Source: Latrodectus hesperus (Eukaryota; Arthropoda; Arachnida; Araneae; Theridiidae). From it: DNA of 64,000 nt. The position numbers and the translations under genes were made by a program. Below, piece after piece: positions 24,201-37,892 of the stretch; positions within the stretch are counted from its first letter, which is position 1; the number at the start of each line of letters is the position of its first letter. The notes beneath the pieces were generated by a model that ran no database searches, was not told the DNA's origin, and saw only the letters and a list, made by a program, of their open reading frames with translations. The stretch lies in NCBI GenBank assembly GCA_037975125.1, contig CM075853.1, positions 90,837,663-90,901,662 on the forward strand, in the 5' to 3' direction.

Positions 24201-27200
24201 GATTTTATTTTTAAAAAAATATTAAATAAATTTATAAGAAATAATTAAAAAATAATATAGTTAAGAACCAATTTTTTAATGTAGTATAGCTAATATTATT
24301 TCAGAAATTTTTAGGAATTATTAATTATTATTTAAACAGAATTGGAAAAAAAAGAAGATTTGTAAATTCATTTAATTAATACACTAAACAGTTTAAGATG
24401 GAGTAAATTAATCGTTTAAAGACAATAAGAAATAACATGGAAAAATATGACATTTTGTAAATAGCCTGATAAATCAGAGAATTATTCAAATTGTGGCACC
24501 CTTAAGAGAAGTAGAATTTTCTCACATCACCCTCGTCATAATATATTTACCTGTAATATATTATGTAGTATATATATATATATTTACTATTCAGGGAATT
24601 CACTGCATCGGCCATTTCCCTCTAGCAGCCCAGTACAAAATAGATTTCATATGATAATTGTCAAGTCTAAAAAAGTTGATATTGCTCAGAGATGGGCAAA
24701 CAGTCAAATGTCTAAAATTCATACCCTTTTCTATGGAACATAGGAGGAAGTCAGGAGAGTTAGGAATGCATATAATGTGAAGATGATCTTTAAGATAATC
24801 ATATCCATTTATAATTATAAAATTTGCAAAAATGATTTGTCATAGAGAGGCCCATTGGAATAGGAATGTGAATGAGACTGGACCACATTTTCCCCTTAAC
24901 TTCAGCTTATAGCTATGTTTTGATATAAATATTTGTGGCTTTGGTGATTTTTGAAGAAATTTCATTGTATGAAACGGCTAAAGAGAGCTGTGGAGACATG
25001 CATACCTGTTTTGCCAGTTGATCCACCCTTTCATTGCCAGGTATATTACAATGGCTGGGGATCCACTAGAAGAAAACATTTTAACTATCATTAATGATTT
25101 TATCAATTTGTAGTTTTGTTTCTTCTACACATTTTGTCTGGCTGTTATGGAAGGAGCAAAGTGAAAGGATGGCTGCCAGTAAGTCAATAAGGACATGGTT
25201 AAGAGATCTTTTGCAGGTCAAAAGTTGAAATAATTCAATATATTTCATATTTCTACGACTGTGAAGAAGAAATTAGAAAAATAATAAGGGCAAAAACAAA
25301 TTAATACTACATGCATTTAAAAAAAACATGCAAGTATTTTAATGATAATTAGAAAACAGTTATAAAATTTAATTAATGGTAATGTGAATTTTACAAATGC
25401 TTTTATGTGTGTTTTGTTTTAATATGGCAGGTGATCTTGCTGTTTACTGCACAGCTGTTCAAAACGCAGAATAAAGCTCGATACAGTTACTCTCATTTTT
25501 CTTTTTACAATAATTTTCAAATGATACTTGCTCTTTATAACAGCAAATGCTGAGAATCTAGCTTCACACAGATATGAAGTTGAAAAGAGAATAAAAACCG
25601 CCATTGTTTTCGCATTTGTTACATGGATGAAGTACTCATTTTCTATAAATATCTAAAACTCTGTCGACTCCAAACAAATTTTGTTTCAGACTTTTTTTTG
25701 TGAATTTTTTGGTGTTTTAACATGGAATGGATCTTGCATCCATGCCAACTTCTTGGTTTGGTCTTCTCAAAAGTACTTTCAGAATCAGTCATCTTGTTGT
25801 GATAAATATCCTGTGAATAGTGTCACCATACTATCTGAAAACTTGTCTCTACTACAACTTTGTACTGCTGCAATACAGAAAAATCCATTTGATGTGTGTG
25901 CAAAATTAGTAAGTTATTGCACCAAAAGATTTCTTAATATGACTAATTTCAATCTGCATGAATGTTGATTTCAGTTATAACAATCCGTTTCTTATTTTGT
26001 ATAATTCATTAAGTTTATAAATTGTAATTTGATACATTAAAAATGTTGAGATTAAATTAACTGAAAGTTAAATTCAATGATCAAAAATATATAAACTTAA
26101 ATTTCTTTATGCTTATCTATTGCAAGCAATAGGAGAAAAATTTGTAAGTTTAAATTATAATAATAGTATTTAAAAAATTGGATTTACTTTTTTTAATTTG
26201 TAGCATGAAGGAACTTACATCGGATAAGAAATGTAATTTTAGGTGACTGTATTTGTTAAGATGGGATTCATGTGCTATTTATCATATTCGTTAAATCAGA
26301 AAACATATAGAAGTTTTATATTTAAATATAAAGAAATTATAAAAAAGATGTCAGTTATATTTATGATTTAATTCTATCATTCAGATTGTTCGGTACAGAA
26401 CAGATTGTTTCTTAAAGCTGAGCTTTTTAATCAATTGTGAGTTATTGATCAATTGATTAAAAACCAAATACTGAAAAGAATGTTATTTACAGTATTGATT
26501 TAGCTTCAAAGTTTGGTTGATTACTGCTTAATGACATTATACAAGATGTTTTTAAGGTATTACTTGATTTAATAAAACAAAATATTTAAGAATGTATACT
26601 TTATTGATTAAGTGCAAATAGTGATTTTTTTTGTTTGTTATTTAGCATTTTGCCATGATGCCTTCCTGTGGTTAGTAAAGAAGCAAAATATTCTAAATTA
26701 TGATATTCAAAGTCCAAAATTACATAAAATTGCTAATTTTCATTTGGTGAGAAAATTGAAAGTCATACTAAATTCATACTGAATCGAAGATTTTACCAAG
26801 TTATAGTTTCTGATAGTTGCTACTTAAGCAATGAAATGAAGGAACAGAAATTGGGTATGTCTGTGAGGAACACCACAACTACCCTTACAAATATAAAGTA
26901 ATATTTTCATTGATATATAAGATGATCATGTGTACCAAGGATTTTTAAACTATGATTAAGAGAAATTACAAATTAATTCATATTGATTTTTACAAAAACA
27001 AAATATAAAACTTAAAGGGTAAAATAAAAAATAAATAAATAAGAGGAAATCAAACCAAAGAAATTAAATGAAAAATAAACTAATTATACAGCAAATAATA
27101 TGTAATATGAATATTACAACAGCATGAACATGACATGCAATTCATTATAATTCTCTAATAATATTTAAATATTTATAATAACTTTAAAATCCATTATATC

Positions 27201-28238
27201 GTTCAAATGAAACAGATAATTACATATTTTAAACATTTTATCACACTACATTCTCAATATTATATATTTCATTACAGATTTTATCGGATTTGTAATTAAA
27301 TATTATTATAAACAATCAGTGTACTTTCTTTTTAAATTAGTTTATTAACTTTTCTTATAACTGTTTTAAAAGGTAATATTTTATTGTAATTGAGAAACTA
27401 GTACTCTATTTCTATTGTATACTTCTAATCACAATAAAGCCTCAAAAGAAAAATACAATGTTGATTTATGGATTATTATTCTCTGTTTAATATTGGATAG
27501 ATAATTTCTTTTATTATCCTTTTATACCACATTTAATCTTTTACTATTTCTTTTTTTTATCAAATGAAATAAAATTAACAAATTTTATTATTAGTTACTA
27601 TTTATAATTATCATAAGCAGTGAAACATATTTCAAGAAAACTTTTATTAAAAACAAGTAAAATAAACAGATCATGATTTATAAAGGAAAAATACATTTTA
27701 AACATAATTCATTACAATTCAGACACTGAAATTCCATAATACAATTTTTTAATAGCATAAAGTAAAATTTATATTTTACTCCTCTATAACAATTTTTTAA
27801 ACTGATTAGCAAAGAGTTGATACAACAGGTATGACAATTTGTTTCACATTAACTATAGTTCCATGATTAATTTTATTTTTACTTTAAAAGTTCCTAAAAA
27901 AAGTATAAATTAATCTTATTTACTCAATACATTCAATATCAATAACTTACTTGCATGCTTTTTAAAAGTGAAAACAGTTCAGAAGTTTTTGTTAATATTT
28001 CTTGTACTGTTTCTTGTCCCATTCGACAAATTATTGCAATATTAAGGGGATTTCGCTTTTGTTCTTCCATATCTGTTTGACTAATTCCAGAGGAAGTATC
28101 CATAACAGTTTGACCTTCTTGAACACCAGCTGGCATCATAGCTGTATTTTGCCCGATTCCTAACTCTTGTGCAGCTGGGTACGGAGTTTGATGAGATAAA
28201 TGAGGTTGAACACCAGAACCTTGAAATGGTGATTCCAT
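21122..28238 (-). CDS. MED30: Mediator complex subunit 30, four coding exons
   Basis: Metazoan-specific head-associated subunit of Mediator, the nuclear coactivator linking transcription factors to RNA polymerase II. Coding exons in transcript order: 28238-27951, 24157-23993, 21459-21358 and 21220-21122, all phase 0, 217 residues in total (human about 178). Seen directly: a Gln/Pro/Gly-rich N-terminal tail (1-60), then the conserved core CRMGQETVQEILTKTSELF (71-89), LLKSMQ joined to LPNGTVQ across the first splice, the helical AQEERKMKLQEYLRTASLGF, KLRRICEKCNYN, and a C-terminal helix RQLKEVIDNLRTFIWDINTM ending LCMRKP. The extra length is in the N-terminal tail. An acceptor-like TTTTTAG directly upstream of the ATG suggests a 5'-UTR intron. 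Convergent with SLC39A11. Confidence 0.93.
21358..21459 (-). CDS. MED30: MED30 exon 3 (residues 152-185)
   Basis: 102 bp, phase 0, acceptor TTATTTAG, donor GTATGT. Encodes SLIPLKDELDSRQEDRKP and ACSEEYRLLIE, matching the position of the LIPYVEE...SEERREI segment in vertebrate MED30. Confidence 0.9.
21582..21637. repeat. Short tandem duplication
   Basis: TTATTCCTTTACTCATTGAA occurs twice in a row in MED30 intron 2. A similar 20-bp duplication (TTGAAAACTAGAATAATCTA) is at about 23292-23331. Confidence 0.85.
21938..22785 (-). mobile_element. 5'-truncated LINE 3' end, split by a hAT MITE (MED30 intron 2)
   Basis: Minus-strand frame begins VIAGNDAADELAMAGSDLQQ (RNase H end) at about 22785. It continues through FRLKTGRDYLQKHLHRLDLK and CPFYGLE, jumps the MITE at 22116-22443, and resumes DMTSDYLYTCPGLSDVAV to LYWAARQRLMVEKP. 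A T-rich run at 21938-21957 is the poly(A) tail. The Cys/His cluster and DYLQKHLHRL are typical of arthropod Jockey/R1-like elements. The reading frame is largely intact apart from the insertion, so this copy is younger than its neighbours. Confidence 0.85.
22116..22443. mobile_element. hAT-type MITE, 328 bp, with 8-bp target duplication
   Basis: Ends CAGTGTTTCTCAAC and GTTGAGAAACACTG are perfect 14-bp inverted repeats. CTCTAGTC flanks both sides (22108-22115 and 22444-22451), the 8-bp duplication of hAT elements. Subterminal ACCGGTCC/GGACCGGT motifs repeat in both orientations. No transposase, so non-autonomous. It interrupts a LINE coding frame. Confidence 0.92.
23993..24157 (-). CDS. MED30: MED30 exon 2 (residues 97-151)
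   Basis: 165 bp between acceptor ATTTCAG and donor GTAAGT. Encodes LPNGTVQSLNAQEERKMKLQ, then EYLRTASLGFKKLRRICEKC and NYNAVTMEYTHIEVD. It restores the MQLPNG motif of MED30 at the exon 1-2 junction. Confidence 0.93.
24560..25215 (-). pseudogene. Second LINE RNase H/3' fragment (MED30 intron 1)
   Basis: Minus strand reads VLIDLLAAILSLCSFHN, then WIPSHCNIPGNERVDQLAKQ, a clear RNase H motif, and later LYWAARGKMADAV as in the 3' part of the copy at 21.9 kb. Stops and frame breaks are present. It ends beside a short TA run at about 24570. Same clade as the other two minus-strand fragments. Confidence 0.72.
26424..26463. repeat. Hairpin, 14-bp perfect arms
   Basis: TTTTTAATCAATTG and CAATTGATTAAAAA with a 12-base loop, in MED30 intron 1. 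Confidence 0.85.
27951..28238 (-). CDS. MED30: MED30 exon 1 (residues 1-96)
   Basis: Start ATG at 28238, donor GTAAGT after CAA. Residues 1-60 are low-complexity (Q/P/G/S/T). Residues 67-96 begin the conserved MED30 domain with CRMGQETVQE. The preceding TTTTTAG at 28239-28245 looks like a splice acceptor, so a 5'-UTR exon probably lies upstream. Confidence 0.92.
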
Positions 28239-28245
28239 CCTAAAA

Positions 28246-30650
28246 ATTTACCAGAGAAATATTAAATTTTCTGACATATAAGCCAGTTCAAAGGAATACT
28301 AATTACTTTTAATAAACAAATTATTTATGATATAGAACATTTGTTATTGGATAGATGTAATGCAGAATATTTGAATGCAATTTTACTTTTAAATTTTTTT
28401 AATACATTGCAATATCTGATAATTTTTTGCACTTAAATTGGCATATTTATTAGTTAACTTATTTGTTATGCTATATAAAGTGTGATATCACAACATTGCA
28501 TAATACAACCGTGTTATTTGCAATACCTCTTACTGAAATACTAGCCAAATTAAGTACCTAACTAAATATTAAATTCATTGAGTGAATTTTTTTAATATTC
28601 TTTTATAAGAAAGTATGTTTTTCTTTATATAATACTGTTTTATTAGTTACTCCCATTGCAGTTAAAAAAATTAACATCTAGCAAACCATAAGTAATGGTT
28701 GCAAATAATGAGAACAGATTAATGGGTTGACATCATTTCATTATTTTTAAAGCATAATGAACCAACAATTTATAAAATTTAAATCTCTTAATTTAAATAA
28801 TCAACATTTGAATAAGGTACATATGTGACACAGGAAACAATTAAATTGGTATTTTCTTACTGAAACACATCAAAGAAAAAAACATAAGCTCAAAGAATAT
28901 TTTATGTCCATCAATTAATTTTCTTGTCATACCAACCACTGAATGAAAAGGAAAGAAACTATTTTCTTTAATCTTTTAAGCAAAGCCCCAAATAAAACAT
29001 GAAAATACATGGTTACCTACTGAAATATTGTGACAATTCAGAAAAGGTTGAATGCATGACAGCAAGTCATATTACTTAACCAATTGGATAAAATAGTTTT
29101 ATGTCTTAATAAATTACAATAAATCTATAAATTTGAAAAAAAATCATTCAACTAATTCTAGAATCAACACAACTAAACAACAAACTAAAATTTTAAATTT
29201 AAGTAGTAGTTGCCATACCATCATTCTTCCTAGTACTTAATCCTAGAATTGGGCTCCATCAGTTAAATGAAGGCAGTCAGATGAAAGTCTTCATAATTTA
29301 GAAACAGGAACCAAGCAGAAAACAATACAATACTTGATCTGTTACCCTCAGAACCTGAATAAGATTTAGTTTGGTTTGTTTGTCGCTCAACAATCTTTTG
29401 CACATAAAGGCTAAAGCAGGGGCATACTGGGAAGTTGCCTCAGGTTCCACATCAGTTCGAAAGTTTATGTTGTCAATTAGTTCATTATAAGACAAAATGA
29501 ATTATAAGATCAAATAAGAAAACTTATAAATAATTTTGACGTTGATGCAATCTAATCCTTTTAGCACATTTTTGAATTTAAAGAATTTTTTTAAAAATAT
29601 ATTACCACTTGTTTAGAAATCTGGATTTTTTTATACCAAAAATGATTAATGTTAAGGACATTCAACAACAGTCTATTTTTGCAACCTAAGTTAGCTAGTG
29701 GTAATTCTCAAGACTTAATTAACAATACTTGAATAACATTTTAAGAAATTTCGTAAATGATTTGATTACGAAATGTTCCAAAAAAGGTTTACACAAAGTT
29801 TTAATCTCAACAAAATGTAAGCATTCTTTGATATTCCATTAATACTTACTGGCTAATTTTTGAATTAAGCAAAATGTATACTTGCCTAAAGTTTTACCCA
29901 GAAAGTGGATTGAAGAAACGTATCAAAATCATAATCATTCAAAGACAGTAATAAACAAAATGACTGTATTCAGCAAATAAAAACAAATAATTCCCAAATG
30001 TTGCACAATCGTGATATGACAGAAAACAGTTTCGGAACTTTATACTCGTAGGCTTATAGCTCGCATTGCGTAAGATTTATTTTTTTCAAGACTCTTCAAA
30101 AATTTAAAACAACGTTTTACTGTTCACAGCACGATCTTTTCATTGAATTAGGAATTGCATTTTCGTCTGCTTATATCAATCGATCAAGGCTTAAGCACAG
30201 CCAACCGAATTCTTATTTGAACTCTTAACAGCTTGTCTAAGTGAATCTCCGAGATGGAATACCCCTCATCAAATTATCATATCATTCCAATGTATAAATC
30301 AAATATATATTATTATTTTTTTATTTCTGTTTCAAATCATGTTTGGCAGTCCATTTTTGCCAAAGAATGCCGTTAAACACTGTTAACTTAAATTGAAATC
30401 CCAATCCATTGTTATTTTTACTAGATCCATATTCACTATTTACCCTTAATCTGGACAAAATGGTTAACTGGTATTTCAGTTACCACTAGTTAGCTACCTG
30501 AACTGGAGAATTCGAAAGAAATATTCATCGATAATGTGAAAGAAAAGAAACTGAACCGAGGGTAACTATACCCATGAGCGAAATCTGATTGCTCATTGGT
30601 CATATTAACCCCATAACAAAATACCTAGGTAAATTTATTTTTCTAGGTAT
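28246..30650. other. Upstream region of MED30
   Basis: Probably a 5'-UTR intron and promoter of MED30. A 65-residue minus-strand ORF at 29298-29495 has no recognisable domain. The GC content rises near 30000-30250, the most promoter-like part. Confidence 0.4.
30018..30074. repeat. Dispersed short repeat, copy A
   Basis: Shares TAGGCTTATAGCTCGCATTG and flanking GACARAAAACWGT/ACTTTAT-like sequence with 45876-45933, about 57 bases in the same orientation. It lies about 1.8 kb upstream of the MED30 start codon, so a promoter or 5'-UTR role is possible but unproven. Confidence 0.7.
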
Positions 30651-30704
30651 TGTAAATTTTACTTATATCTCATGATATATCATGAGATATAAGTAAAATT
30701 TACA
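30651..30704. repeat. Perfect 54-bp palindrome
   Basis: From TGTAAATTTTACTTATATC to its exact inverse with no spacer (27-bp arms). Centre ATGATATATCAT. It lies between MED30 and the SINE cluster. Confidence 0.95.
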
Positions 30705-31201
30705 AATACATAATATTGAAATGTATAACAAACAATTAAATTAAATATTCAAATACTTAAATATTACTAAAATCTAAAAATGATAACTTGAAGTTAATTA
30801 TACAATCAGATGCATACAGTAAGAATGCTTTATAATTTTAGTCTATAGCTGGAAGACAAAATTGGTATTTAAGTTAGTATTCTTTTCACTAATTTTCACA
30901 TCATATTAGGGTGGTGAAAGACTTAGAACTTTTGACTAGCATAAATCCTTCCATATTGTCGTTGAATGAATCGGGATGATATCGCTATCTCTCTTTTACG
31001 AAAGTGCTATCCTTGCCAATTGGGTTACTGCAATCTTAAGACTGTAATAACCCCATTTGGCACAATTTTCAAATTAAATAACTGGATCAACTGACGAAAT
31101 TTTATTTTTCATTGAATGTAAGGACGTTTCTCGTTACAATAGCTGTATAAAAGAAAGACAGATGTCAGTTCATGTGGGGAAATTTTCCTTAGTATGGATG
31201 G

Positions 31202-31360
31202 AACAGATTCTATCCAGTATCTACAACAGATTTTATCCAGTATTTACAGCAAATACAACAGGTTTCATCCATACGTATTTACCACAGACGCAAAAGATTT
31301 TTTTATCCAATATTTATAACAGATGCAACAAATTCTTCGCAGTATTTACAACAGCAGAAA
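31202..31360 (+). repeat. Degenerate minisatellite
   Basis: Diverged repeats of a TTATCCAGTATTTACAACAG-like unit, about five times. They create the ORF 31162-31476, which I do not consider a gene. Confidence 0.5.
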
Positions 31361-31499
31361 CATCCTTTATTCAACTTAAAAGGCATCTACTTCATTGTAG
31401 ACCTTTCATTTCAAAGCAAATTCAAGAACATCCGGTTTTGTGTGCACCTTTATCCACAGCAACCTTATATTCTTGATAATTTATTTTAGTTTTGAATAA

Positions 31500-33399
<1,900 letters not shown>

Positions 33400-33603
33400 A
33401 TTGTGAGTCCACATTGTTGTTCTTAAATTAAAATTTGGGCACTTGTGTGCAAAAAGTGACCGTTGAGCAACAAACAAATCACCTATAAGAATTATTTAAA
33501 AAAGAAGCAAAATTTTGGCAATGCAGTTATAAGTTCACTGCTGATAATAATCGACAATGCAAAAAATTTGCGCTTCTCCAATAAAATGCCGATCCAAATT
33601 TTC

Positions 33604-33713
<110 letters not shown>

Positions 33714-33719
33714 AAAAAG

Positions 33720-34003
33720 CGTGGGTACTATGTGACTACTCTAACCCTTCGCCACAACAAGAACAGAAACTGCTACTCATTTGTCGTTACCCAGTGGGCA
33801 CCTGTGAAATAAGTCACGGAGGTGAGTAGCATTACCCACATCATACCACTACAAACCCGTTTATAGGGTGGGCTACATTCATACATCATCTCAGAAGAAA
33901 GGACAGAGTAACACAGAGAGAAAGTAACATCTATGCCTGCATCGGGATTCGAACCCGGGACCTATAGCTCAGGAGTCAGGAACGCTTACCACTAAGCCAT
34001 ATA
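33720..34003 (-). mobile_element. tRNA-derived SINE
   Basis: Minus strand: TGGCTTAGTGGTAAGCGTT (A box) and CCCGGGTTCGAATCCC (B box, revcomp of 33943-33958), then a body with GTAGCCCACCCTATAAACGG related to the family at 34713. It ends beside a (TA)n array at 33607-33708. Confidence 0.78.
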
Positions 34004-34712
34004 CATAAAAAAATGGAAACTGAGAAAAAAAATTGATAATTTAAAAAAAATCTTCAAACGAAAAATACATATAAACGTATTTGCAAAAATAAATTTTAAA
34101 AATTTTAATTTGTAAATGGTAATTAAAATGATTGATTGTGTTGGAATCATATTAGGAACCAAAAACACTAGTTCTTAAAATTGTGAGTGTTCGTAAAATA
34201 CAGGTTTGCAAAAACGAACGTCTGCTGTTTTTAATTGGATATACAATTTGCTATTATGTTAATTGCATTTTAATTGAATTACTTAAATCATGTCAAAATC
34301 TGATTATTAAATTGTATTTAATAAAATATAAAATTTCTACTCTATCCATAAAAATTAATTGTGCTATTATCACTGTTAAATAATCATACAGTTGTGATAA
34401 ATTTCAAAGCTTATTTATCTGCAATTAAATTTACTTTTGCAAGAAATTGGATTTTTCTTACATTATCTTAAGTATTAATGCTGATAACAATAAAGAATGA
34501 TTTTTTCATGGTTTATTATTTGAAAATTCTGCAATATAGATATAGAAAAACTTATTTAATATTTAGTTCTAATGCTATAGAAAGAAATTTAAAACAATAT
34601 TTAAGTTAAAAATGAGTCCGACATAAAATAATGCTCGATTACTTAGATACATAGTAACATGTTGCGTATGGATGGTTCAATGTATTTATTTTGCTTATTC
34701 ATTGAGTAATAT

Positions 34713-34981
34713 GCCACCCAACTTGTCTAGTGGTTAGCGTGCCTGACTGCGTATAGGGAGGTCCTGGGTTCGAATCCCGTTTCGGGCGTGGATGTACTTC
34801 TCTCTCTATCTATCCTGTCTTTGTCCTTTCCTTGTATGTGAATGGTTGCCTACCCTATAAACAGGGACTTATAGCATGTGTGTACTGATGAAGTTGGATT
34901 CCATACCAAAATATGGTTCAGTTGGAAAAGCTGCACCCTATAATATCAGCCTACCTGGCACACGACCACAGCAACAACATT
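34713..34981 (+). mobile_element. tRNA-derived SINE, most complete copy of its family
   Basis: tRNA-like head with TAGTGGTTAGCGT (A box) and GGGTTCGAATCCC (B box), then a body with TCCTTTCCTTGTATG and GGTTGCCTACCCTATAAAC, and a tail with GGTTCAGTTGGAAAAGCTGC ending in CAGCAACAACATT. Copies of the same body occur at 35535 and, split, at 48690-54357. Polymerase III promoter by family knowledge. Confidence 0.85.
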
Positions 34982-35068
34982 CCCTTGGAGTAATTTTCTA
35001 ATTAATATACCAATGTTTTTAATTAATCACACAGCTGTTTTTTTAAATGTTATATTCGAATATCTGAA

Positions 35069-35347
35069 GCCCGGTGGCTTAGTTGTTGCGTTTCACGTTC
35101 CCAAGGCACAGGTTCGATCCTCAGGCTGGGCAAGGTTGACTCAGCCGTTCATCCCTTCAGTGGGTCAATTAACTGAGTACCAAGCATGCTTGGGAACTAA
35201 ACACTGGGGTTTTACGTTAGGCTTGACCACCTAACTAGGACATATTCTTCGCACCCCAGGGCCCTTGGTCATGAAAACAGTTATAGGCACTATAGGCCTT
35301 GGGCCCACATGGGCTGTCGTGCCATAGAGTTTAGTTTTAGTTTTATC
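35069..35347 (+). mobile_element. tRNA-derived SINE, second family
   Basis: Head GCCCGGTGGCTTAGTTG ... GGTTCGATCC (B box 35111-35120) ... GGCTGGGC keeps acceptor-stem complementarity. The body shares nothing obvious with the 34713 family. It ends in a TTTTAG repeat tail. Confidence 0.75.
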
Positions 35348-35534
35348 TTAAGAATATCAAACATTATTTTTAAAGAATTTAAGTGATTCATACTATTATC
35401 TTTGATTATCATCAAATTTATATATTAGAAACTTTATTAAATGATTTCTTTTCCTTAATAACTATACAATTAAATCTTCCGAAAGTAAAATAAGAATGAT
35501 ATACAATCATTCTAGGAATGATATACAATCATTC

Positions 35535-35755
35535 GAGGTCCTAGGTTTGAGTCCCGGTTTGGGCATGGATGTACTTCCTCTTTCTATATATCCGGTCTTT
35601 GTCCTTTCCTTGTATGAACGGGTTGTGAATGGTTGCCTACCCTACAAATGGGTACCTATGGCATGTTTGCATTGTGGAAACTGGATCCTACACCTAAATA
35701 TGGTTCAGTTGGAAAACTGCCGCCCATATCCCAGCCGAGCTGGCACACAACAACA
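35535..35755 (+). mobile_element. Truncated SINE of the 34713 family
   Basis: Starts within the B box region (GGTTTGAGTCCCGG), then carries the family body TCCTTTCCTTGTATGAACGG and tail GGTTCAGTTGGAAAACTGC ... GGCACACAACAACAAAAG. The A box is lost. It is preceded by a 22-bp tandem duplication of GAATGATATACAATCATTC, itself an inverted repeat. Confidence 0.8.
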
Positions 35756-35902
35756 AAAGCATTGAGTTAAGAATCTTTCAAACAATTAGAAGTATAATAT
35801 TGAATTTCATTATAGTTCAAGACTGTGCCTAGAAATTTTAGTGAAAGGTGAGATTACTAGTATGTCTTGCAGATTCTTCTAAAAATAAATAAATAAATAA
35901 AG

Positions 35903-36090
35903 AGCCGGTAGCCGATTGGTTAGCACTCTGGCTTTCGTTTCAATAGTTGGAGGGTTCAAATCCCACCTTGGGTTTGGATGTTTTTAGTGGTTTTGAATTC
36001 AATTTAAACAGCAGGTTCAGGTTTAACTAGACCCTGTGTGTAAAAAATGATATTGAGTGATATAAACAACCAAAACCCTCCTAAAAAAAA
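35903..36090 (+). mobile_element. tRNA-derived SINE, third family
   Basis: GAGCCGGTAGCCGATTGGTT then AGCACTCTGG (A box) and GGGTTCAAATCCC (35952-35964, B box). Tail ACAACCAAAACCCTCC runs into A's. Directly preceded by AAATAAATA repeats. Confidence 0.75.
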
Positions 36091-36937
36091 TTCCTATATT
36101 TGACACCATTTTCGTTTTATCATCATCAAATGATTTTTATTACAGATTCTTATCATTATCAACTGAATTCAAAAGTATAAAACATTTAAATTTTACACAT
36201 TAAATTATTTATTTACTTAGTAATTAAAGCTTTATATTATTAAATATTCATTTTGTATAAACTATTATGAAAAATTACAACTTAAAAATGAATAGTTTAT
36301 TAACTTAAACTATTTTATTCAAATGCTTTTAAACAAAAATATTTAGGGACAATAAATTATAAATTAAAACTTAATTCTGTTTACATGATGTTCTCCTTAA
36401 GAAAGAGAATCTAGTTCTTATAATATTTTTATCTAAACTAAACCATTAATGTCCACTGAAAAGTTTTTTAACCTCTAATACCAATCATAGATTATTATTT
36501 GATTTAATTTTCGATACTGAAAATGATTAAAATTGATATTTGAATAGTCAACCGATATTTAACATGAAAAGAAAAATGATTTTCTGAAAACTCTCTCACT
36601 TAGCTATTTAAAATTTAGTTGTTCCTACGATATTACATATTTATACATGCGATTTTACATATTAATTGGTAAGCATTTTTCTCTTATGTGTTATTTTTCC
36701 TTATATTCCAATTTGAAATCAAGATTACTTGGTAATTTCGTTCCCGATTGGTGTAATTTGAGAACAACTTTCATATGAAAATTGTATGATTCTCAGTATA
36801 TAAGCCATTGAAGATTATATGAATCATAGTTCTTAATCACAGTCTGTGCACAGATGGGAAACAGTAGTTCCTCACAGACTGGAAAAATAATTGAAGATGT
36901 TGATTTTTCAAGAAGCAGACAAATGGTTCAACAGCTA

Positions 36938-37062
36938 ATTAGTTCAAATCTACCTTGGGTTTGTAGTGGTTCGAAATTCACTTTTAACTGTGGATCCCGG
37001 TCTAATTAACCCTCTTATGCAAAAGAGGACTATTGAGTGACAAACCAAACAAAACCACTTTT
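36938..37062 (+). mobile_element. 5'-truncated SINE, third family
   Basis: GTTCAAATCTACCTTGGGTT, then TAGTGGTTCGAAATTCA and ATTGAGTGACAAACCAAACA align with the body and tail of the copy at 35903-36090. It lies just before the reverse-transcriptase fragment at 37140. Confidence 0.65.
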
Positions 37063-37139
37063 GAATTTCTGCTGTAGCATCATAATATTTACCTTAGTAA
37101 TATCCAAGTTTCCAGACGATGTACATCACATTAAAATAA

Positions 37140-37400
37140 CTCCCCTTAATGAGATTGGGCATGTTATCAGAACGAAGGACAATAAAACCCTTAAGGAAAC
37201 TTTCTTAGCAAAACCTATCAGCACAAGAAGAAGAGGAAGACCCAGGCTGAGATGGATGGATGCTGCCGAGGAATACTGTAGGGTCTTTAGGACTAGAAAC
37301 TGGAAGAGTTTGGTTGCCAGCAGATGTGGTGGAAGAAACTTGTTCAGAAGGTCTTGGAACATCCTGCGCTGGCACACCATGAATGATGATGATGAATATC
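37140..37400 (+). pseudogene. Reverse-transcriptase C-terminal fragment (RTE-like LINE)
   Basis: Frame from 37037 contains LNEIGHVIRTKDNKTLKETF, LAKPISTRRRGRPRLRWMDA and RNWKSLVA. The GHV.R...R.RGRP..RW.D pattern ends many non-LTR reverse transcriptases. It stops at ATGATGATGAAT (37383-37394), a short trinucleotide tail of the type found at RTE 3' ends. Clade is inference. Confidence 0.7.
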
Positions 37401-37800
37401 ATAATTTGTGTTTGTATTCTAATCTATTTATATAAGAGTGCTTATAAATTTTTCTACTGATAGTTAAAAAAGGAATTATTGATTCTGATTTGCCTAATTC
37501 TTCTATTGTTTCATTGTTCAAAATAGCTTTAGGATTCAGGATCTACGATTTTTATTAAATAATAAGTTTTTGACAGTTCATAGCTCAATTGCAGTATGAT
37601 TTTAGGTGATCTAATTATACACTTTATGATAAAATCAGGAGGGGTTTGAATTCAAGGACAATGAAGTATAGGAAATTGAGAGAAATAATTCTACTGTAAA
37701 GATAGATTTATTATTGTTATTCTGAATTTAAGTTTCTGGAATTAAAAGGCGATCTCATAAGCAAAATTTTTAATTTGGAGGAAGAATGAACTGAAAAAGG

Positions 37801-37802
<2 letters not shown>

Positions 37803-37889
<87 letters not shown>
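37803..37889. repeat. (AT)n microsatellite
   Basis: 87 bp of pure AT. No flanking element recognised. Confidence 0.97.

Positions 37890-37892
<3 letters not shown>

Noticed and set aside
25681..25968. 95-residue plus-strand ORF in MED30 intron 1
   Set aside because: No recognisable domain, no splice context and a composition like the surrounding AT-rich DNA. A chance ORF.
29298..29495. 65-residue minus-strand ORF upstream of MED30
   Set aside because: Composition looks slightly protein-like, but there is no known motif, no continuation and no homologous copy in the window. Could be an unassigned repeat fragment.
31162..31476. 104-residue ORF
   Set aside because: Produced by degenerate tandem repeats of a TATCCAGTATTTACAACAG-like unit; no protein-like feature.
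34713..35134. True tRNA genes at the A/B-box heads
   Set aside because: Heads have eroded stems, run into conserved SINE bodies and recur as families, so they are SINEs, not tRNA genes.
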